From the NCBI RefSeq assembly GCF_014287675.1, contig NZ_JACOPQ010000010.1, positions 85,834-149,833 of the forward strand: a stretch of DNA of 64,000 nucleotides. Direction: 5' to 3'. The translations under genes were made by a program, and so were the position numbers. A model generated the notes under the pieces. The model was not told the origin of the DNA. It saw nothing but the letters and a program-made list of their open reading frames with translations, and searched no databases. This DNA is from Lawsonibacter faecis. GTDB taxonomy: Bacteria; Bacillota; Clostridia; Oscillospirales; Oscillospiraceae. Shown here piece by piece: positions 1 to 8,890 of this stretch. Every line of letters begins with the position of its first letter. Position 1 is the first letter of the stretch.

Positions 1-1139
1 CGGACGTGATCCCCACGCCCCGGGAGATTCGCGAGGTGCTGGACCAATACATTATCGGCCAGGAGACCGCCAAGGTGGCGCTCTCCGTGGCGGTGTACAA
101 CCACTACAAGCGCATCTATTTCGGCGGCGCGGACGGGGTGGAGCTGCAGAAGAGCAATATCCTGCTGCTGGGACCCACGGGCAGCGGCAAGACCCTCTTC
201 GCCCAGACGCTGGCCCGCATCCTGAAGGTGCCCTTTGCCATCGCCGACGCCACCACGCTCACCGAGGCGGGCTACGTGGGCGACGACGTGGAGAACATCC
301 TCCTGCGTCTGGTCCAGGCCGCCGACTTTGATATCGAGCTTGCCGAGCGCGGCATCATCTATATCGACGAGATGGACAAAATCACCCGCAAGAGTGAGAA
401 TACCTCCATCACCCGGGACGTGTCCGGCGAGGGCGTGCAGCAGGCCCTGCTGAAAATTCTGGAGGGCACCGTGGCCAATGTGCCGCCCCAGGGGGGGCGG
501 AAGCACCCCCATCAGGAGTTCATCCAGATCAACACCAAAAACATCCTCTTTATCTGCGGCGGCGCGTTCGACGGCATTGAGAAAATCATTGAGCGCCGCC
601 TGGATAAGAAGTCCATGGGCTTCGGTGCGGAGATCCAGAGCAAGAAGGAGCGGGACGCGTCCGCCCTGCTGGGCGAGATTCAACCCCACGACCTCATCAA
701 GTTCGGCATCATCCCCGAGCTGGTGGGCCGGCTGCCTGTGGTCACCACTCTGCGCTCCCTGAACCGGGAGCAGCTCATGCAGATTCTCACAGAGCCCAAA
801 AACGCCCTGGTGAAGCAGTATGAAAAGCTCCTGGAGTACGACAATGTGGAGCTTGTCTTCGAGCCGGAGGCCCTGGAGGCCGCGGCCGACAAGGCCATCG
901 AGCGTGAAATCGGCGCCCGCGGCCTGCGCGCCGTGCTGGAGGAGACCATGACCAGGGTCATGTACGACGTCCCGTCCGATCCCACCATCACCAAGGTAAT
1001 CATCACCGGCGCCTGTGTGCGGGGCGAGGAAGAGCCGGCCCTGGAGCGCGACAGCGAGCGCACCGAGCGCCCCCGTCTGGGCAGCGCGGCCCTCCGCGCA
1101 GAGAAGGGCGGCCTGCCCGCCCAGGGCAACGTCTCCTGA
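1..1139 (+). CDS. clpX: ATP-dependent Clp protease ATP-binding subunit ClpX (5' partial)
   Basis: AAA+ unfoldase that feeds substrates into ClpP. The left window edge cuts the gene; the frame is open from base 3, so the N-terminal zinc-binding domain and the true start lie outside. Counting from the first in-frame GTG (base 6): Walker A GPTGSGKT at 56-63, pore loop GYVGDD at 89-94, Walker B IIYIDEMDK at about 117-125, and sensor-2 GARGLR near 300. The ClpP-contacting IGF-type loop reads MGFG. The C-terminal tail after about 340 is charged and variable. lon and engB follow, the same order as clpX-lon-ysxC in Bacillus. Confidence 0.97.
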   Translation, partial: DVIPTPREIREVLDQYIIGQETAKVALSVAVYNHYKRIYFGGADGVELQKSNILLLGPTGSGKTLFAQTLARILKVPFAIADATTLTEAGYVGDDVENILLRLVQAADFDIELAERGIIYIDEMDKITRKSENTSITRDVSGEGVQQALLKILEGTVANVPPQGGRKHPHQEFIQINTKNILFICGGAFDGIEKIIERRLDKKSMGFGAEIQSKKERDASALLGEIQPHDLIKFGIIPELVGRLPVVTTLRSLNREQLMQILTEPKNALVKQYEKLLEYDNVELVFEPEALEAAADKAIEREIGARGLRAVLEETMTRVMYDVPSDPTITKVIITGACVRGEEEPALERDSERTERPRLGSAALRAEKGGLPAQGNVS

Positions 1140-1173
1140 CGCGCAGCAGAATACCATTTAATATTATCGCAAA

Positions 1174-1241
1174 GGGCGGGCGGCCGGTGGCCGTCCCTAC
1201 TCCCCACGAGGGTATGTAGGGGCGCCCATTGGGCGCTCGCC
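1174..1241. repeat. REP/BIME-like pair of inverted repeats in the lon leader
   Basis: Two GC-rich units of about 26 bp face each other around a 15-bp spacer. The left unit (1174-1200) ends in GTCCCTAC and the right unit (1216-1241) begins GTAGGGGCG, and they are near reverse complements over their whole length. The right unit also folds on itself (GCGCCCA, T, TGGGCGC at 1222-1236). The layout resembles intergenic REP/BIME-type repeats. It lies between clpX and lon and could form a structured lon leader or a processing site. Whether it is repeated elsewhere in the genome cannot be seen here. Confidence 0.5.
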
Positions 1242-1262
1242 GTCTATAAGGAAGTGATCCGA

Positions 1263-3668
1263 ATGACCAAAACCAAGAGCCCTGTCGTGATGCCCGCGCT
1301 GGCGCTGCGGGGGTTGACTATCTTCCCCAATATGCTGCTTCACTTCGACGTGGGGCGGGAGGCATCCATCAAGGCGTTGGACGAGGCCATGGCCACGGGG
1401 CAGCCGATTTTTCTGGTGGCGCAGAAGGAGATCACCGTGGAGACCCCCAGGGCCGAGGACCTCTTCTCCATCGGCACCATCTCCAACATCCGGCAGATCC
1501 TCCGCCTGCCCGGCGACAATGTGCGGGTCATGGTGGAAGGTGTGGCCCGGGGCCAGCTGGCCGGCCTCTGCCAGACGGCGCCCTACCTCATAGCGGAGGT
1601 GGCGGAGATCGAGGCGGGTGAGAGCGTCAGAAGCTCGCCGCGCACCGAGGCGCTGATCCGCCGCACCTACGATCTCTTTGAGACCTACTCCGAGCTTGCG
1701 CCCAGGATGACGCCCGACGTGCTGCTGAGCGTGCTCTCCAGCGACGATCCTGGCTATATCGCCGACTACATCGCTCAGAATATCGCCATGCGCGCCGGGG
1801 ACAAGCAGGCCGTTCTGGAGGAGCTGCGCCCGGTCCGCCGCCTGGAAAAGCTCTATCAGCTTCTCCGCCGGGAGGTGGAGATCCTGGAGCTGGAGCAGGG
1901 GATGCAGAACAAGGTCCGGGAGAGCCTGACCCAGAACCAGAAAGACTACTTCCTCCGGGAACAGCTCAAGGTCATCCAGCAGGAACTGGGTGAGGATGGC
2001 GGCGGCGACAGCGAGGCGGCCGAGTACCGGGAGAAAATTGCCCGGGCCAAGCTGCCGGCCGAGGTGGAGGAGAAGCTCAGAAAGGAGCTGGGGCGGCTGG
2101 AGAAGCAGCCCTTTGGCTCCGCCGAGGCCACCGTCCTGCGCAACTATCTGGATATTTGCCTGGAGCTGCCGTGGAACCGGAAGAGCAAAGAGCGCACCGA
2201 CGTGGCTGCGGCCAGGAGGGTGCTGGACGCCGACCACTTCGGCCTGGAGAAGGTCAAGGAGCGGATTCTGGAGTTCCTCTCCGTAAAGCAGCTGGCCCCG
2301 GAGCTGAAGGGGCAAGTGCTCTGCCTTGTCGGACCGCCCGGCGTCGGCAAGACCTCCATCGCGATGTCCGTCGCCCGGGCCACCAACCGGAAGCTGGCCC
2401 GGATCTCCCTGGGCGGTATCCACGACGAGGCCGAGATTCGCGGCCACCGCAAGACCTATGTGGGCGCCATGCCCGGAAGAATCATTGCGGGCGTCCGCCA
2501 GGCGGGAAGCAGTAATCCTTTACTCCTGCTGGACGAGATAGACAAGCTGGTATCCAGCATCCACGGCGACCCTGCCTCGGCGCTGCTGGAGGTGCTGGAT
2601 GGGGAGCAGAACAGCACCTTCCGGGACCACTTTCTGGAGCTGCCCTACGACCTGTCCGACGTGCTCTTCATTACCACCGCCAATACCACAGATACCATTC
2701 CCAGGCCCCTGCTGGACCGCATGGAGGTCATTGAGCTCACCAGCTATACCGACGAGGAGAAGCTGCAGATCGCCAGGCGGCATCTGCTGCCCAAGGAGCT
2801 CAGGCGCCACGGCCTGAAAAAAGCCCAGCTCAAGCTGACCGACGACGCTATTCGGGAGATCATCACCGGCTACACCAGGGAGTCCGGCGTCCGGGTCCTG
2901 GAGCGGGAGCTGGCGGCCCTCTGCCGAAAGGCGGCAATGCGTGTTGTGACAGATGGTGTAAAGTCTATCTCCATCACGGGCGACAACCTGGAAGGGTATC
3001 TGGGCGTGCGCAAGTATCAGCCGGAGCGGCTGCCCGGACTGGAGCAGGTGGGCGTGGTAAACGGCCTGGCCTGGACCAGCGTGGGCGGCGAGCTGCTGGA
3101 GGTGGAGGCCAACGTGGTCCCCGGCACCGGCAAGGTGGAGCTGACCGGAAACCTGGGGGACGTGATGAAGGAGTCTGCCCATGCGGCCCTCACCTATATC
3201 CGCAGCCGGGCCGCCCAGCTCGGCATTGAGCAGGATTTTTATAAAAATAAGGACATCCACGTCCACTTCCCGGAGGGGGCGGTTCCCAAGGACGGGCCGT
3301 CGGCCGGCGTGGCGATTACGGTCGCCATGGTCTCCGCCCTCACCAATACGCCGGTTAAGCGGTGTATTGCAATGACGGGTGAAATCACGCTGCGCGGCAG
3401 AGTGCTGGCCATCGGCGGCCTGAAGGAGAAGACGATGGCCGCCCTGCGCAGCGGAATAAAGACCGTGCTTATCCCCGCGGACAATGTGAAGGACCTGGAG
3501 GAGATTGACCAGACAGTCCGGGCGGCGCTCCATTTTGTTCCGGTGGAGCAGGCCGACGCCGCCCTTGCCGAGGCCCTCAGCCTGACCATGTCCGCCCAGG
3601 GCCAGGAGCTGGCCGGGCGGGCCGCCGAGAGCAGGCGGGCGGAGGCCGGACTCAACCTCAAGCAGTAG
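1263..3668 (+). CDS. lon: Endopeptidase La (Lon protease, LonA type)
   Basis: ATP-dependent cytosolic serine protease for damaged and regulatory proteins, 801 aa, the usual LonA size. N-terminal substrate domain (about 8-200), coiled-coil linker, AAA+ module with Walker A GPPGVGKT near 357-364 and Walker B LLLLDEIDK, and a C-terminal protease domain with the Ser-Lys dyad (Ser in KDGPSAG near 680, Lys in GGLKEK near 723). ATG 1263 is preferred over the in-frame GTG at 1254, because AAGGAAG ends 8 nt before the ATG. An inverted-repeat element precedes it; engB follows after 42 bp. Confidence 0.97.
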   Translation: MTKTKSPVVMPALALRGLTIFPNMLLHFDVGREASIKALDEAMATGQPIFLVAQKEITVETPRAEDLFSIGTISNIRQILRLPGDNVRVMVEGVARGQLAGLCQTAPYLIAEVAEIEAGESVRSSPRTEALIRRTYDLFETYSELAPRMTPDVLLSVLSSDDPGYIADYIAQNIAMRAGDKQAVLEELRPVRRLEKLYQLLRREVEILELEQGMQNKVRESLTQNQKDYFLREQLKVIQQELGEDGGGDSEAAEYREKIARAKLPAEVEEKLRKELGRLEKQPFGSAEATVLRNYLDICLELPWNRKSKERTDVAAARRVLDADHFGLEKVKERILEFLSVKQLAPELKGQVLCLVGPPGVGKTSIAMSVARATNRKLARISLGGIHDEAEIRGHRKTYVGAMPGRIIAGVRQAGSSNPLLLLDEIDKLVSSIHGDPASALLEVLDGEQNSTFRDHFLELPYDLSDVLFITTANTTDTIPRPLLDRMEVIELTSYTDEEKLQIARRHLLPKELRRHGLKKAQLKLTDDAIREIITGYTRESGVRVLERELAALCRKAAMRVVTDGVKSISITGDNLEGYLGVRKYQPERLPGLEQVGVVNGLAWTSVGGELLEVEANVVPGTGKVELTGNLGDVMKESAHAALTYIRSRAAQLGIEQDFYKNKDIHVHFPEGAVPKDGPSAGVAITVAMVSALTNTPVKRCIAMTGEITLRGRVLAIGGLKEKTMAALRSGIKTVLIPADNVKDLEEIDQTVRAALHFVPVEQADAALAEALSLTMSAQGQELAGRAAESRRAEAGLNLKQ

Positions 3669-3710
3669 CCGGGCGCGGTATGGGAGAGCCATGCCGGGAA
3701 AGGAGCCTCT

Positions 3711-4310
3711 ATGCCATTGAACCTACAAAAGGCGGAATTCATCCGCTCCGCCGCCAGCGCGGCGGATTTTCCCCGGGACATGCTGCCGCAGGTGGTCTTC
3801 TCCGGAAGATCCAACGTGGGCAAGTCCTCGGTCATCAACAAGCTGCTTCTGCGCAAAAACATCGCCCGTGTGGGGGCCGCGCCGGGGAAGACCACCCATA
3901 TCAATTACTTTCTCATCGACGGGAAGGTCTACCTGGTGGATCTGCCGGGCTATGGCTACGCCAAGGTCTCCATGGCGGAGAAGGCGCGCTGGGGCCGGCT
4001 CATTGAGAGCTGGTTTGCGGACACCTCGCTGATGACCCTGGGCGTAATGATCGTGGATGCGCGCCACAAGCCCACGGCGGACGACTGCACCATGGGCGAG
4101 TGGTTCAAGCAGAGCGGCAAGCCCTTCGTCGTTGTGGCGAACAAGCTGGACAAGCTGAAAAAAAGTGAAATAGAGCCCAATATGGCCCGTATCCGCGAGA
4201 CGCTTGAGCTGGCGGAGAATGTGAAGGTGATTCCCTTTTCGGCCGAGAAGGGAGACGGCCGGCAGGAGCTGCTGAGCGCCATTTTGGGAGCTGTGGGGGA
4301 GAGTCTATGA
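3711..4310 (+). CDS. engB: Ribosome biogenesis GTP-binding protein EngB/YsxC
   Basis: TRAFAC-class GTPase needed for 50S subunit assembly. 199 aa, normal for the family. G1 is GRSNVGKSS (about 32-40), G2 a Thr in GKTTHINYF, G3 DLPGYGYAK, and G4 NKLDK. The ATG follows AAAGGAG. It lies after lon as in Bacillus (lonA-ysxC) and overlaps the next gene by 4 bp (ATGA), so the two are probably translationally coupled. Confidence 0.95.
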   Translation: MPLNLQKAEFIRSAASAADFPRDMLPQVVFSGRSNVGKSSVINKLLLRKNIARVGAAPGKTTHINYFLIDGKVYLVDLPGYGYAKVSMAEKARWGRLIESWFADTSLMTLGVMIVDARHKPTADDCTMGEWFKQSGKPFVVVANKLDKLKKSEIEPNMARIRETLELAENVKVIPFSAEKGDGRQELLSAILGAVGESL

Positions 4311-5059
4311 AATTCGTGCGATTTGAGCGGGCGGGGGAGCCCGCATGGGGCGTGTTAAAGGGGGAGACCGTGCGCACCTTGGCCCACGCGCCCTATCAGA
4401 GCGTCTCTTACGACGGCGGCCTGCTCCCGCTGTCCGAGTGCCGTCTGCTGGCCCCCTGTGAGCCGACCAAGATCGTCTGCGTGGGGAAGAATTACTACGA
4501 CCATGCCATGGAGATGGGGGAGGGCGTGCCCGACAGGCCCATCCTGTTCCTGAAGGCGCCCAACACCCTTAACTGCCACGAGGGCAGGGTCCACGCCCCG
4601 GCCTTCGTCACCCGCCTGGACTACGAGGGGGAGCTGGCCTTCGTGGTGAAGAAGCGGGCAAAGGACGTAAAGGCGAAAGACTTTGCGGAGTATATTCTGG
4701 GCTATACCTGCCTCAATGACGTGACCGCCAGGGACATTCAGAAATCGGACGGACAGTGGAGCAGGGGCAAGAGTATGGACGGGTTTGCGCCGGTCGGACC
4801 CTGGGTGGTGGACGGCGTGGACGGGGCGGATCTCGCCATTGAGACCCGGCTGAACGGCGAGACCGTTCAGAAATCCCGGACCTCCCTCTTCATGACCAAG
4901 CTCCCGGAGCTGATGGAGTTCATCACCGCCTCCATGACCCTGGAGCCCGGCGATGTGGTGACCACCGGCACCCCTGCCGGAATCGGCGCCATGAAGCCCG
5001 GCGATGTGGTCGAGGTGGAGATTGAGGGCATCGGAGTGCTGCGCAGCCATATTGTGTGA
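4307..5059 (+). CDS. Fumarylacetoacetate hydrolase (FAH) family protein
   Basis: 250 aa. A short N-terminal region is followed by the FAH catalytic fold from about residue 50 (KIVCVGKNYYDHAMEMG, then the conserved FLKAPN and DYEGELAFVV segments carrying the acidic metal ligands, then NDVTARDIQ and TGTPAGIG). Members cleave C-C bonds of acylpyruvates or act as oxaloacetate decarboxylases or tautomerases using Mg2+ or Mn2+. The substrate cannot be told from sequence. No aromatic-degradation genes are nearby, so a housekeeping oxaloacetate role is as likely. The start overlaps the engB stop, and a terminator follows. Confidence 0.88.
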   Translation: MKFVRFERAGEPAWGVLKGETVRTLAHAPYQSVSYDGGLLPLSECRLLAPCEPTKIVCVGKNYYDHAMEMGEGVPDRPILFLKAPNTLNCHEGRVHAPAFVTRLDYEGELAFVVKKRAKDVKAKDFAEYILGYTCLNDVTARDIQKSDGQWSRGKSMDGFAPVGPWVVDGVDGADLAIETRLNGETVQKSRTSLFMTKLPELMEFITASMTLEPGDVVTTGTPAGIGAMKPGDVVEVEIEGIGVLRSHIV

Positions 5060-5065
5060 CGAATA

Positions 5066-5107
5066 GAGGAGGCCGTCCCGGAGACCGGAGACGGCCTCCT
5101 CCGTTTT
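5066..5107 (+). terminator. Rho-independent terminator after the FAH gene
   Basis: GGAGGCCGTC (5068-5077) pairs with GACGGCCTCC (5090-5099) around a 12-nt loop and is followed by TCCGTTTT. It closes the clpX-lon-engB-FAH run. Confidence 0.8.
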
Positions 5108-5161
5108 GACGGAGCAGGCCGGGGCAGAATCCTTCGCAGCGGGAAACACTGCTCCAACACC

Positions 5162-5190
5162 TTGTGTTTTGAGCGCCGATTTGCTATAAT
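5162..5190 (+). promoter_or_regulatory. Predicted sigma-A promoter for the phosphatase gene
   Basis: TTGTGT (5162-5167), 17-bp spacer, TATAAT (5185-5190). The segment is noticeably A/T-rich against its surroundings and lies about 48 bp before the GTG start. Confidence 0.65.
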
Positions 5191-5237
5191 AATGTCCAAT
5201 ATTTCATCTGCTGCACAAGGGAAGGGGGAGCGTTGCC

Positions 5238-5936
5238 GTGCTGCGCCATATCTTGCTTGGAACCATGCGCAATCTCCGGGATTTGGGCGGATATCCCACG
5301 GCGGACGGCCGCTGTACGCGGTATGAGCGCCTCCTCCGGGGCGATCTGCCCCAGGGCTTTACCGGGAGGGACGCGGACTGGCTGCTGCGCCGGAACATCA
5401 CGACGGTGGTGGATCTGCGCAGCAGGTGGGAGGCGGAGAACAGGCCCTGTGCGCTGCGAGATCTCCCCGGCTTCACCTACCGCCACCACGTCCTGGCGGG
5501 CGGCGAGACGCCGCCCAATGCCGAGGACGACGTGGCGGGCGGTTATTTCCGTATGCTGGACCGGCCGGAAAACGTGCTGCCCATTATGAGCGCGATAGCG
5601 GACGCCGGCGGCGGGGTGCTGTTCCACTGCACGGCGGGGAAGGACCGCACCGGCTGCGTCGCCGCCCTTCTGCTGGCCTGCGCGGGCGTGGGGCTGGACG
5701 ATATTTTGGCGGACTATCAGATCTCCGAGACCTACATGCTGGACTGGGTGCGCCAGGCTGCGGCCCAGATGCCGGACAAGGCGGCTTTTGTCGGGCGCTC
5801 CAAGAGCGAGTATATGGAGGGCTGCCTTGACCTGGTGAACGCCAAATACGGCGGCGTGGAGGGCTATCTCCGGGCCGTGGGACTGACGGACGGGCAGCTC
5901 GGGCGCCTGCGGGGCAAATTGCTGGACACAGACTGA
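5238..5936 (+). CDS. Tyrosine-protein phosphatase (DSP-like, Y_phosphatase3 family)
   Basis: 232 aa cytosolic cysteine phosphatase. The P-loop HCTAGKDRTG has the CX5R signature with nucleophile Cys near residue 131. The N-terminus NLRDLGGY and VVDLRS are typical of the family, which includes MptpB-like and IphP-like enzymes acting on phosphotyrosine and, in some cases, phosphoinositides. GTG start at 5238, 7 nt after AAGGGGGAG; no ATG fits better. It has its own promoter. The substrate is unknown, and it may counter protein tyrosine kinases encoded elsewhere. Confidence 0.88.
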   Translation: MLRHILLGTMRNLRDLGGYPTADGRCTRYERLLRGDLPQGFTGRDADWLLRRNITTVVDLRSRWEAENRPCALRDLPGFTYRHHVLAGGETPPNAEDDVAGGYFRMLDRPENVLPIMSAIADAGGGVLFHCTAGKDRTGCVAALLLACAGVGLDDILADYQISETYMLDWVRQAAAQMPDKAAFVGRSKSEYMEGCLDLVNAKYGGVEGYLRAVGLTDGQLGRLRGKLLDTD

Positions 5937-5953
5937 CGAAGGGTGGCGTACCT

Positions 5954-6613
5954 TTGCGCGGAATACAAACTGTCTTAAACAATCTGGACTGGATGGGCCT
6001 GGTCTCCCTGCTGCTGAGCGCAGTGGGAGTGCTTCTATGCATGACGGTCCATGAGCTCTGCCACGGACTGACAGCCTGCCGGCTGGGGGACCCGACGGCG
6101 AAGCGCATGGGCCGGCTGAGCCTGAATCCGATCAAGCATATTGACATCCTGGGGTTTGCGATGCTGCTCTTCGTGGGCGTGGGCTGGGCGAAGCCCGTCC
6201 CCGTGGATATGCGCTATTTTAAGCGTCCCAAGCGGGACATGGCGCTGACCGCCCTGGCGGGGCCCGTGTCCAATATGGTATTGTCCTTTCTGCTGCTGGC
6301 CCTCTACTCCGGGCTGGTTCGGATTCTTCCGGGCGGGCTGGCCGCCTACTTTCTGCTCAATTTTCTCTCCAGGACGGCGGTGATGAGCATCGGCCTGGGA
6401 CTTTTCAACCTGCTGCCCATCTCGCCCCTGGACGGATCAAAGATTTTGTTTTCCCTGTTTCCGGACAAGGTATACTATACCATATTGCGGTATGAGCGTT
6501 ACGTCATGATCCCGCTGATGATTCTGATGTTCGTCGGGGTGTTCGACGGCCTGCTGGACTTCTGTATCAACGGGGTGCTGGGCGTGATGCTCAGAATGGT
6601 GGGTTTGACGTAA
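5954..6613 (+). CDS. Site-2 protease family protein (peptidase M50, YwhC-like)
   Basis: 219 aa polytopic membrane metalloprotease. The zinc motif HELCH lies in the first helix (His33, Glu34, His37). The second metal site is NLLPISPLDG with Asp near 160. About four to five hydrophobic segments; no PDZ or CBS domain, so this is the minimal YwhC type. TTG start at 5954 after GAAGGGTGG; the start is less certain than most. A short gap separates it from scpA, with which it commonly clusters in Clostridia. Confidence 0.88.
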   Translation: MRGIQTVLNNLDWMGLVSLLLSAVGVLLCMTVHELCHGLTACRLGDPTAKRMGRLSLNPIKHIDILGFAMLLFVGVGWAKPVPVDMRYFKRPKRDMALTALAGPVSNMVLSFLLLALYSGLVRILPGGLAAYFLLNFLSRTAVMSIGLGLFNLLPISPLDGSKILFSLFPDKVYYTILRYERYVMIPLMILMFVGVFDGLLDFCINGVLGVMLRMVGLT

Positions 6614-6652
6614 CCGGCATATGAAATTTGATCCGGCAGGGAGGTGACCGCC

Positions 6653-7453
6653 ATGGAGACGCCCATCTTTCATCTGGAGAAGGTGGTTAAGGCAAAATCC
6701 GAGGACATGGAGGACTTCACCGGGCCTCTGGACCTGATTCTCAGCCTGCTGTCCAAGAACAGGATGGAGATCAAGGACATCCAGATTGCCGTGATTCTGG
6801 AGCAGTACATGACCTGGATGGCCCGGCGCAAGCAGCTTGATCTGGAGGTCGCCAGCGAGTTTGTCACCATGGCGGCCCAACTGGTGTTCATCAAGACCCG
6901 TATGCTCCTTTCCATCAACGACGAGGAGGCCCTCTCCGAGATGGAGCAGCTGATCGCCTCCCTGGAGGAGCACCAGCGGCACGAGAACTTCACCCGCATC
7001 AAGGGCGTGATTCCCGAGCTCTCCGACCGCTTCGCCATCGGCAGGGACTACATTACCAAGGTGCCCGAGGCGATCCCGGTCAACAGGAGCTACCGCTATC
7101 ACCACAAGGCGGAGGATCTGCGCAGGGCCATGCTCTCGGTGATGGAGCGGACGGACCACCGCCTGCCGCCGCCGATGGCGGCTTTTGAAGGGATCGTGGG
7201 CCGGGAGCCCTACCCGGTGTCCGACAAGGCGGGCGAGATTGTCCAGCGGCTGGTCCGGTTCGGGGTCACGCGGTTCCGTGCGCTCTTTCAGGGCAACCGC
7301 AGCCGCTCGGAGATTGTTGCAACCTTTATCGCCGTGCTGGAGCTCTGCAAGGCCAAAAAAATCCGCCTGGCGGGCACCGAGTCGGACTGTACCGTGACCT
7401 GTACGACGGGCGAGGCGGAGCCGGATTTTGAATTCTCCACCGATGTGGTTTAG
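6653..7453 (+). CDS. scpA: Segregation and condensation protein A
   Basis: Kleisin subunit of the SMC-ScpAB condensin, 266 aa. The N-terminal FTGPLDLILSLL motif (near residue 24) binds the SMC neck, and the C-terminal winged helix (about 190-250) binds the SMC head. ATG 6653 is chosen over GTG 6644 because GGGAGG lies 8 nt before the ATG. scpB follows after 94 bp, with a small hairpin between. Confidence 0.95.
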   Translation: METPIFHLEKVVKAKSEDMEDFTGPLDLILSLLSKNRMEIKDIQIAVILEQYMTWMARRKQLDLEVASEFVTMAAQLVFIKTRMLLSINDEEALSEMEQLIASLEEHQRHENFTRIKGVIPELSDRFAIGRDYITKVPEAIPVNRSYRYHHKAEDLRRAMLSVMERTDHRLPPPMAAFEGIVGREPYPVSDKAGEIVQRLVRFGVTRFRALFQGNRSRSEIVATFIAVLELCKAKKIRLAGTESDCTVTCTTGEAEPDFEFSTDVV

Positions 7454-7471
7454 GCCTTGTTTGAAAAAATG

Positions 7472-7490
7472 CCGGACGGGTTCCGTCCGG
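7472..7490 (+). other. Stem-loop between scpA and scpB
   Basis: CCGGACGG (7472-7479), loop GTT, CCGTCCGG (7483-7490): perfect 8-bp stem with no following T tract. It is probably an mRNA stability or processing hairpin rather than a terminator. Confidence 0.5.
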
Positions 7491-7547
7491 ACAGAACAAA
7501 AGTATAAGGGGTTTCCGCGCGGCATCGGCCGGGCGGGAGATAGGTTT

Positions 7548-8264
7548 ATGGATTTAAAGGAAATGGAGTCGGCCATTGAGGGCATTCTCTTTGCCGCCGG
7601 GGACAGTGTGGGAGTAGAGCGGATCTGCATGACGCTGGAGGTGGACCGGGAGACGGTGGACTCGGTCTGCCAGAAGCTGGCCGACGACTACCGCTACCAG
7701 CGCCGGGGCATCCGGCTGGTGCGGATGGACAACAGCTATCAGCTCTGCTCGGCCCCGGAGTATGCGGACTACATCCGTAAGGCCTTTGAGAGCCGCAAGC
7801 CCGCCCGGCTGTCCCAGCCCGCGCTGGAGGTGCTCTCCATTATCGCCTACTATCAGCCGGCCACCCGGGCCTACGTGGACCAGATCCGCGGTGTGGACAG
7901 CTCCTACACCGTGGGACTTCTGCTGGAGCGGGACCTGATTGAGGAGTGCGGCCGCCTGGCCGTGCCGGGCAGGCCCATCCTGTACCGAACCACACAGACC
8001 TTTCTGCGGTCCTTCGGGCTCGCCAGCCTTGAGGAGCTGCCCGAGCTCCCCAACGCCAGCGCCGAGGACGGGCAGATTGCCCTGGAGATGCGCTCCGCGG
8101 TGGAGAAGCTGAGGGCGGAACAGGAGGCTGCGGCCGGCGCCGGGGCGGAGGAGGAGATCTCGGAGGAGGAGCTTCTGGCCGCCGCCGAGGAGCTGGCCCG
8201 GAACGAGAAGCGGGAAACCGCGGACGGCGAGACGGCGGCGCTGCCGCCGGAGACGGAGGAGTAG
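7548..8264 (+). CDS. scpB: Segregation and condensation protein B
   Basis: Partner of ScpA in the condensin, two tandem winged-helix domains (about 1-80 and 85-165). 238 aa; the last 60 residues are an Ala/Glu-rich, low-complexity tail longer than in Bacillus. The ATG at 7548 begins the recognisable MDLKEMESAIEGILFAAG; an open extension upstream overlaps the scpA end and is not needed. RBS-like GGGCGGGAGA precedes it. Confidence 0.94.
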   Translation: MDLKEMESAIEGILFAAGDSVGVERICMTLEVDRETVDSVCQKLADDYRYQRRGIRLVRMDNSYQLCSAPEYADYIRKAFESRKPARLSQPALEVLSIIAYYQPATRAYVDQIRGVDSSYTVGLLLERDLIEECGRLAVPGRPILYRTTQTFLRSFGLASLEELPELPNASAEDGQIALEMRSAVEKLRAEQEAAAGAGAEEEISEEELLAAAEELARNEKRETADGETAALPPETEE

Positions 8265-8267
8265 ACC

Positions 8268-8888
8268 ATGGGGATCCTGCGGGTCCTGGGAATCATCATT
8301 CTTGTCCTGCTGCTGATATCCCTCATTCGGATCGGCGGTACGGCTGAGTACGGCGAGGCGGGCATTCTGGTCCGCGCGCGGCTGGGCTTCATCCGGTTTA
8401 CGGTCTACCCCCGCAAAAAAAAGGTGAAGAAAAAGCCTGCAAAAGAAAAGAAGCCGGAGCGGGAGCAGTCCGCGCCCGGGGAGACGCCGCCCTCCAAACC
8501 GGGCGGGCTGTTCAGCACCGTGAAGGAGTTTCTGCCCCTGGTGGCCGACGCGGCCGGGCAGTTCAAACGGAAAATCAGGGTGGACAGGCTCTGTCTGGAC
8601 TTTACCGCCGCGGCCCCCGACCCGGCGGCGGCGGCCATGGCGTTTGGCGGGGCAAACGCTGCGCTGGGTATGATTTGGCCCATTTTCGAGAATAATTTCA
8701 ATATTCAGGACCGGCGTATCCGCACGGAGGTGGACTTCAACCGCCGGGAGCCGGTGATTTATGTGTTCGCGTCCTTTTCCCTCACCATCGGGCAGGCCGT
8801 GGTCCTGGGGATACGGCTATGTGCACGCTTTTTAAAGGTACTCTCACACCTGAAGACCCGGCAGAAAAAACAGAAAGAGGCGGTTTGA
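8268..8888 (+). CDS. DUF2953 domain-containing protein (YtfI-like)
   Basis: 206 aa. One N-terminal membrane segment (about 3-22), a lysine-rich stretch (about 46-66: KKKKVKKKPAKEKK) and a C-terminal region typical of DUF2953, ending in a hydrophobic segment. In Bacillus ytfI precedes the spore gene ytfJ, as here. Its molecular role is not established; the context suggests a sporulation-associated membrane protein. The start lies 3 bp after scpB with GGAGGAG just upstream. Confidence 0.8.
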   Translation: MGILRVLGIIILVLLLISLIRIGGTAEYGEAGILVRARLGFIRFTVYPRKKKVKKKPAKEKKPEREQSAPGETPPSKPGGLFSTVKEFLPLVADAAGQFKRKIRVDRLCLDFTAAAPDPAAAAMAFGGANAALGMIWPIFENNFNIQDRRIRTEVDFNRREPVIYVFASFSLTIGQAVVLGIRLCARFLKVLSHLKTRQKKQKEAV

Positions 8889-8890
8889 CC

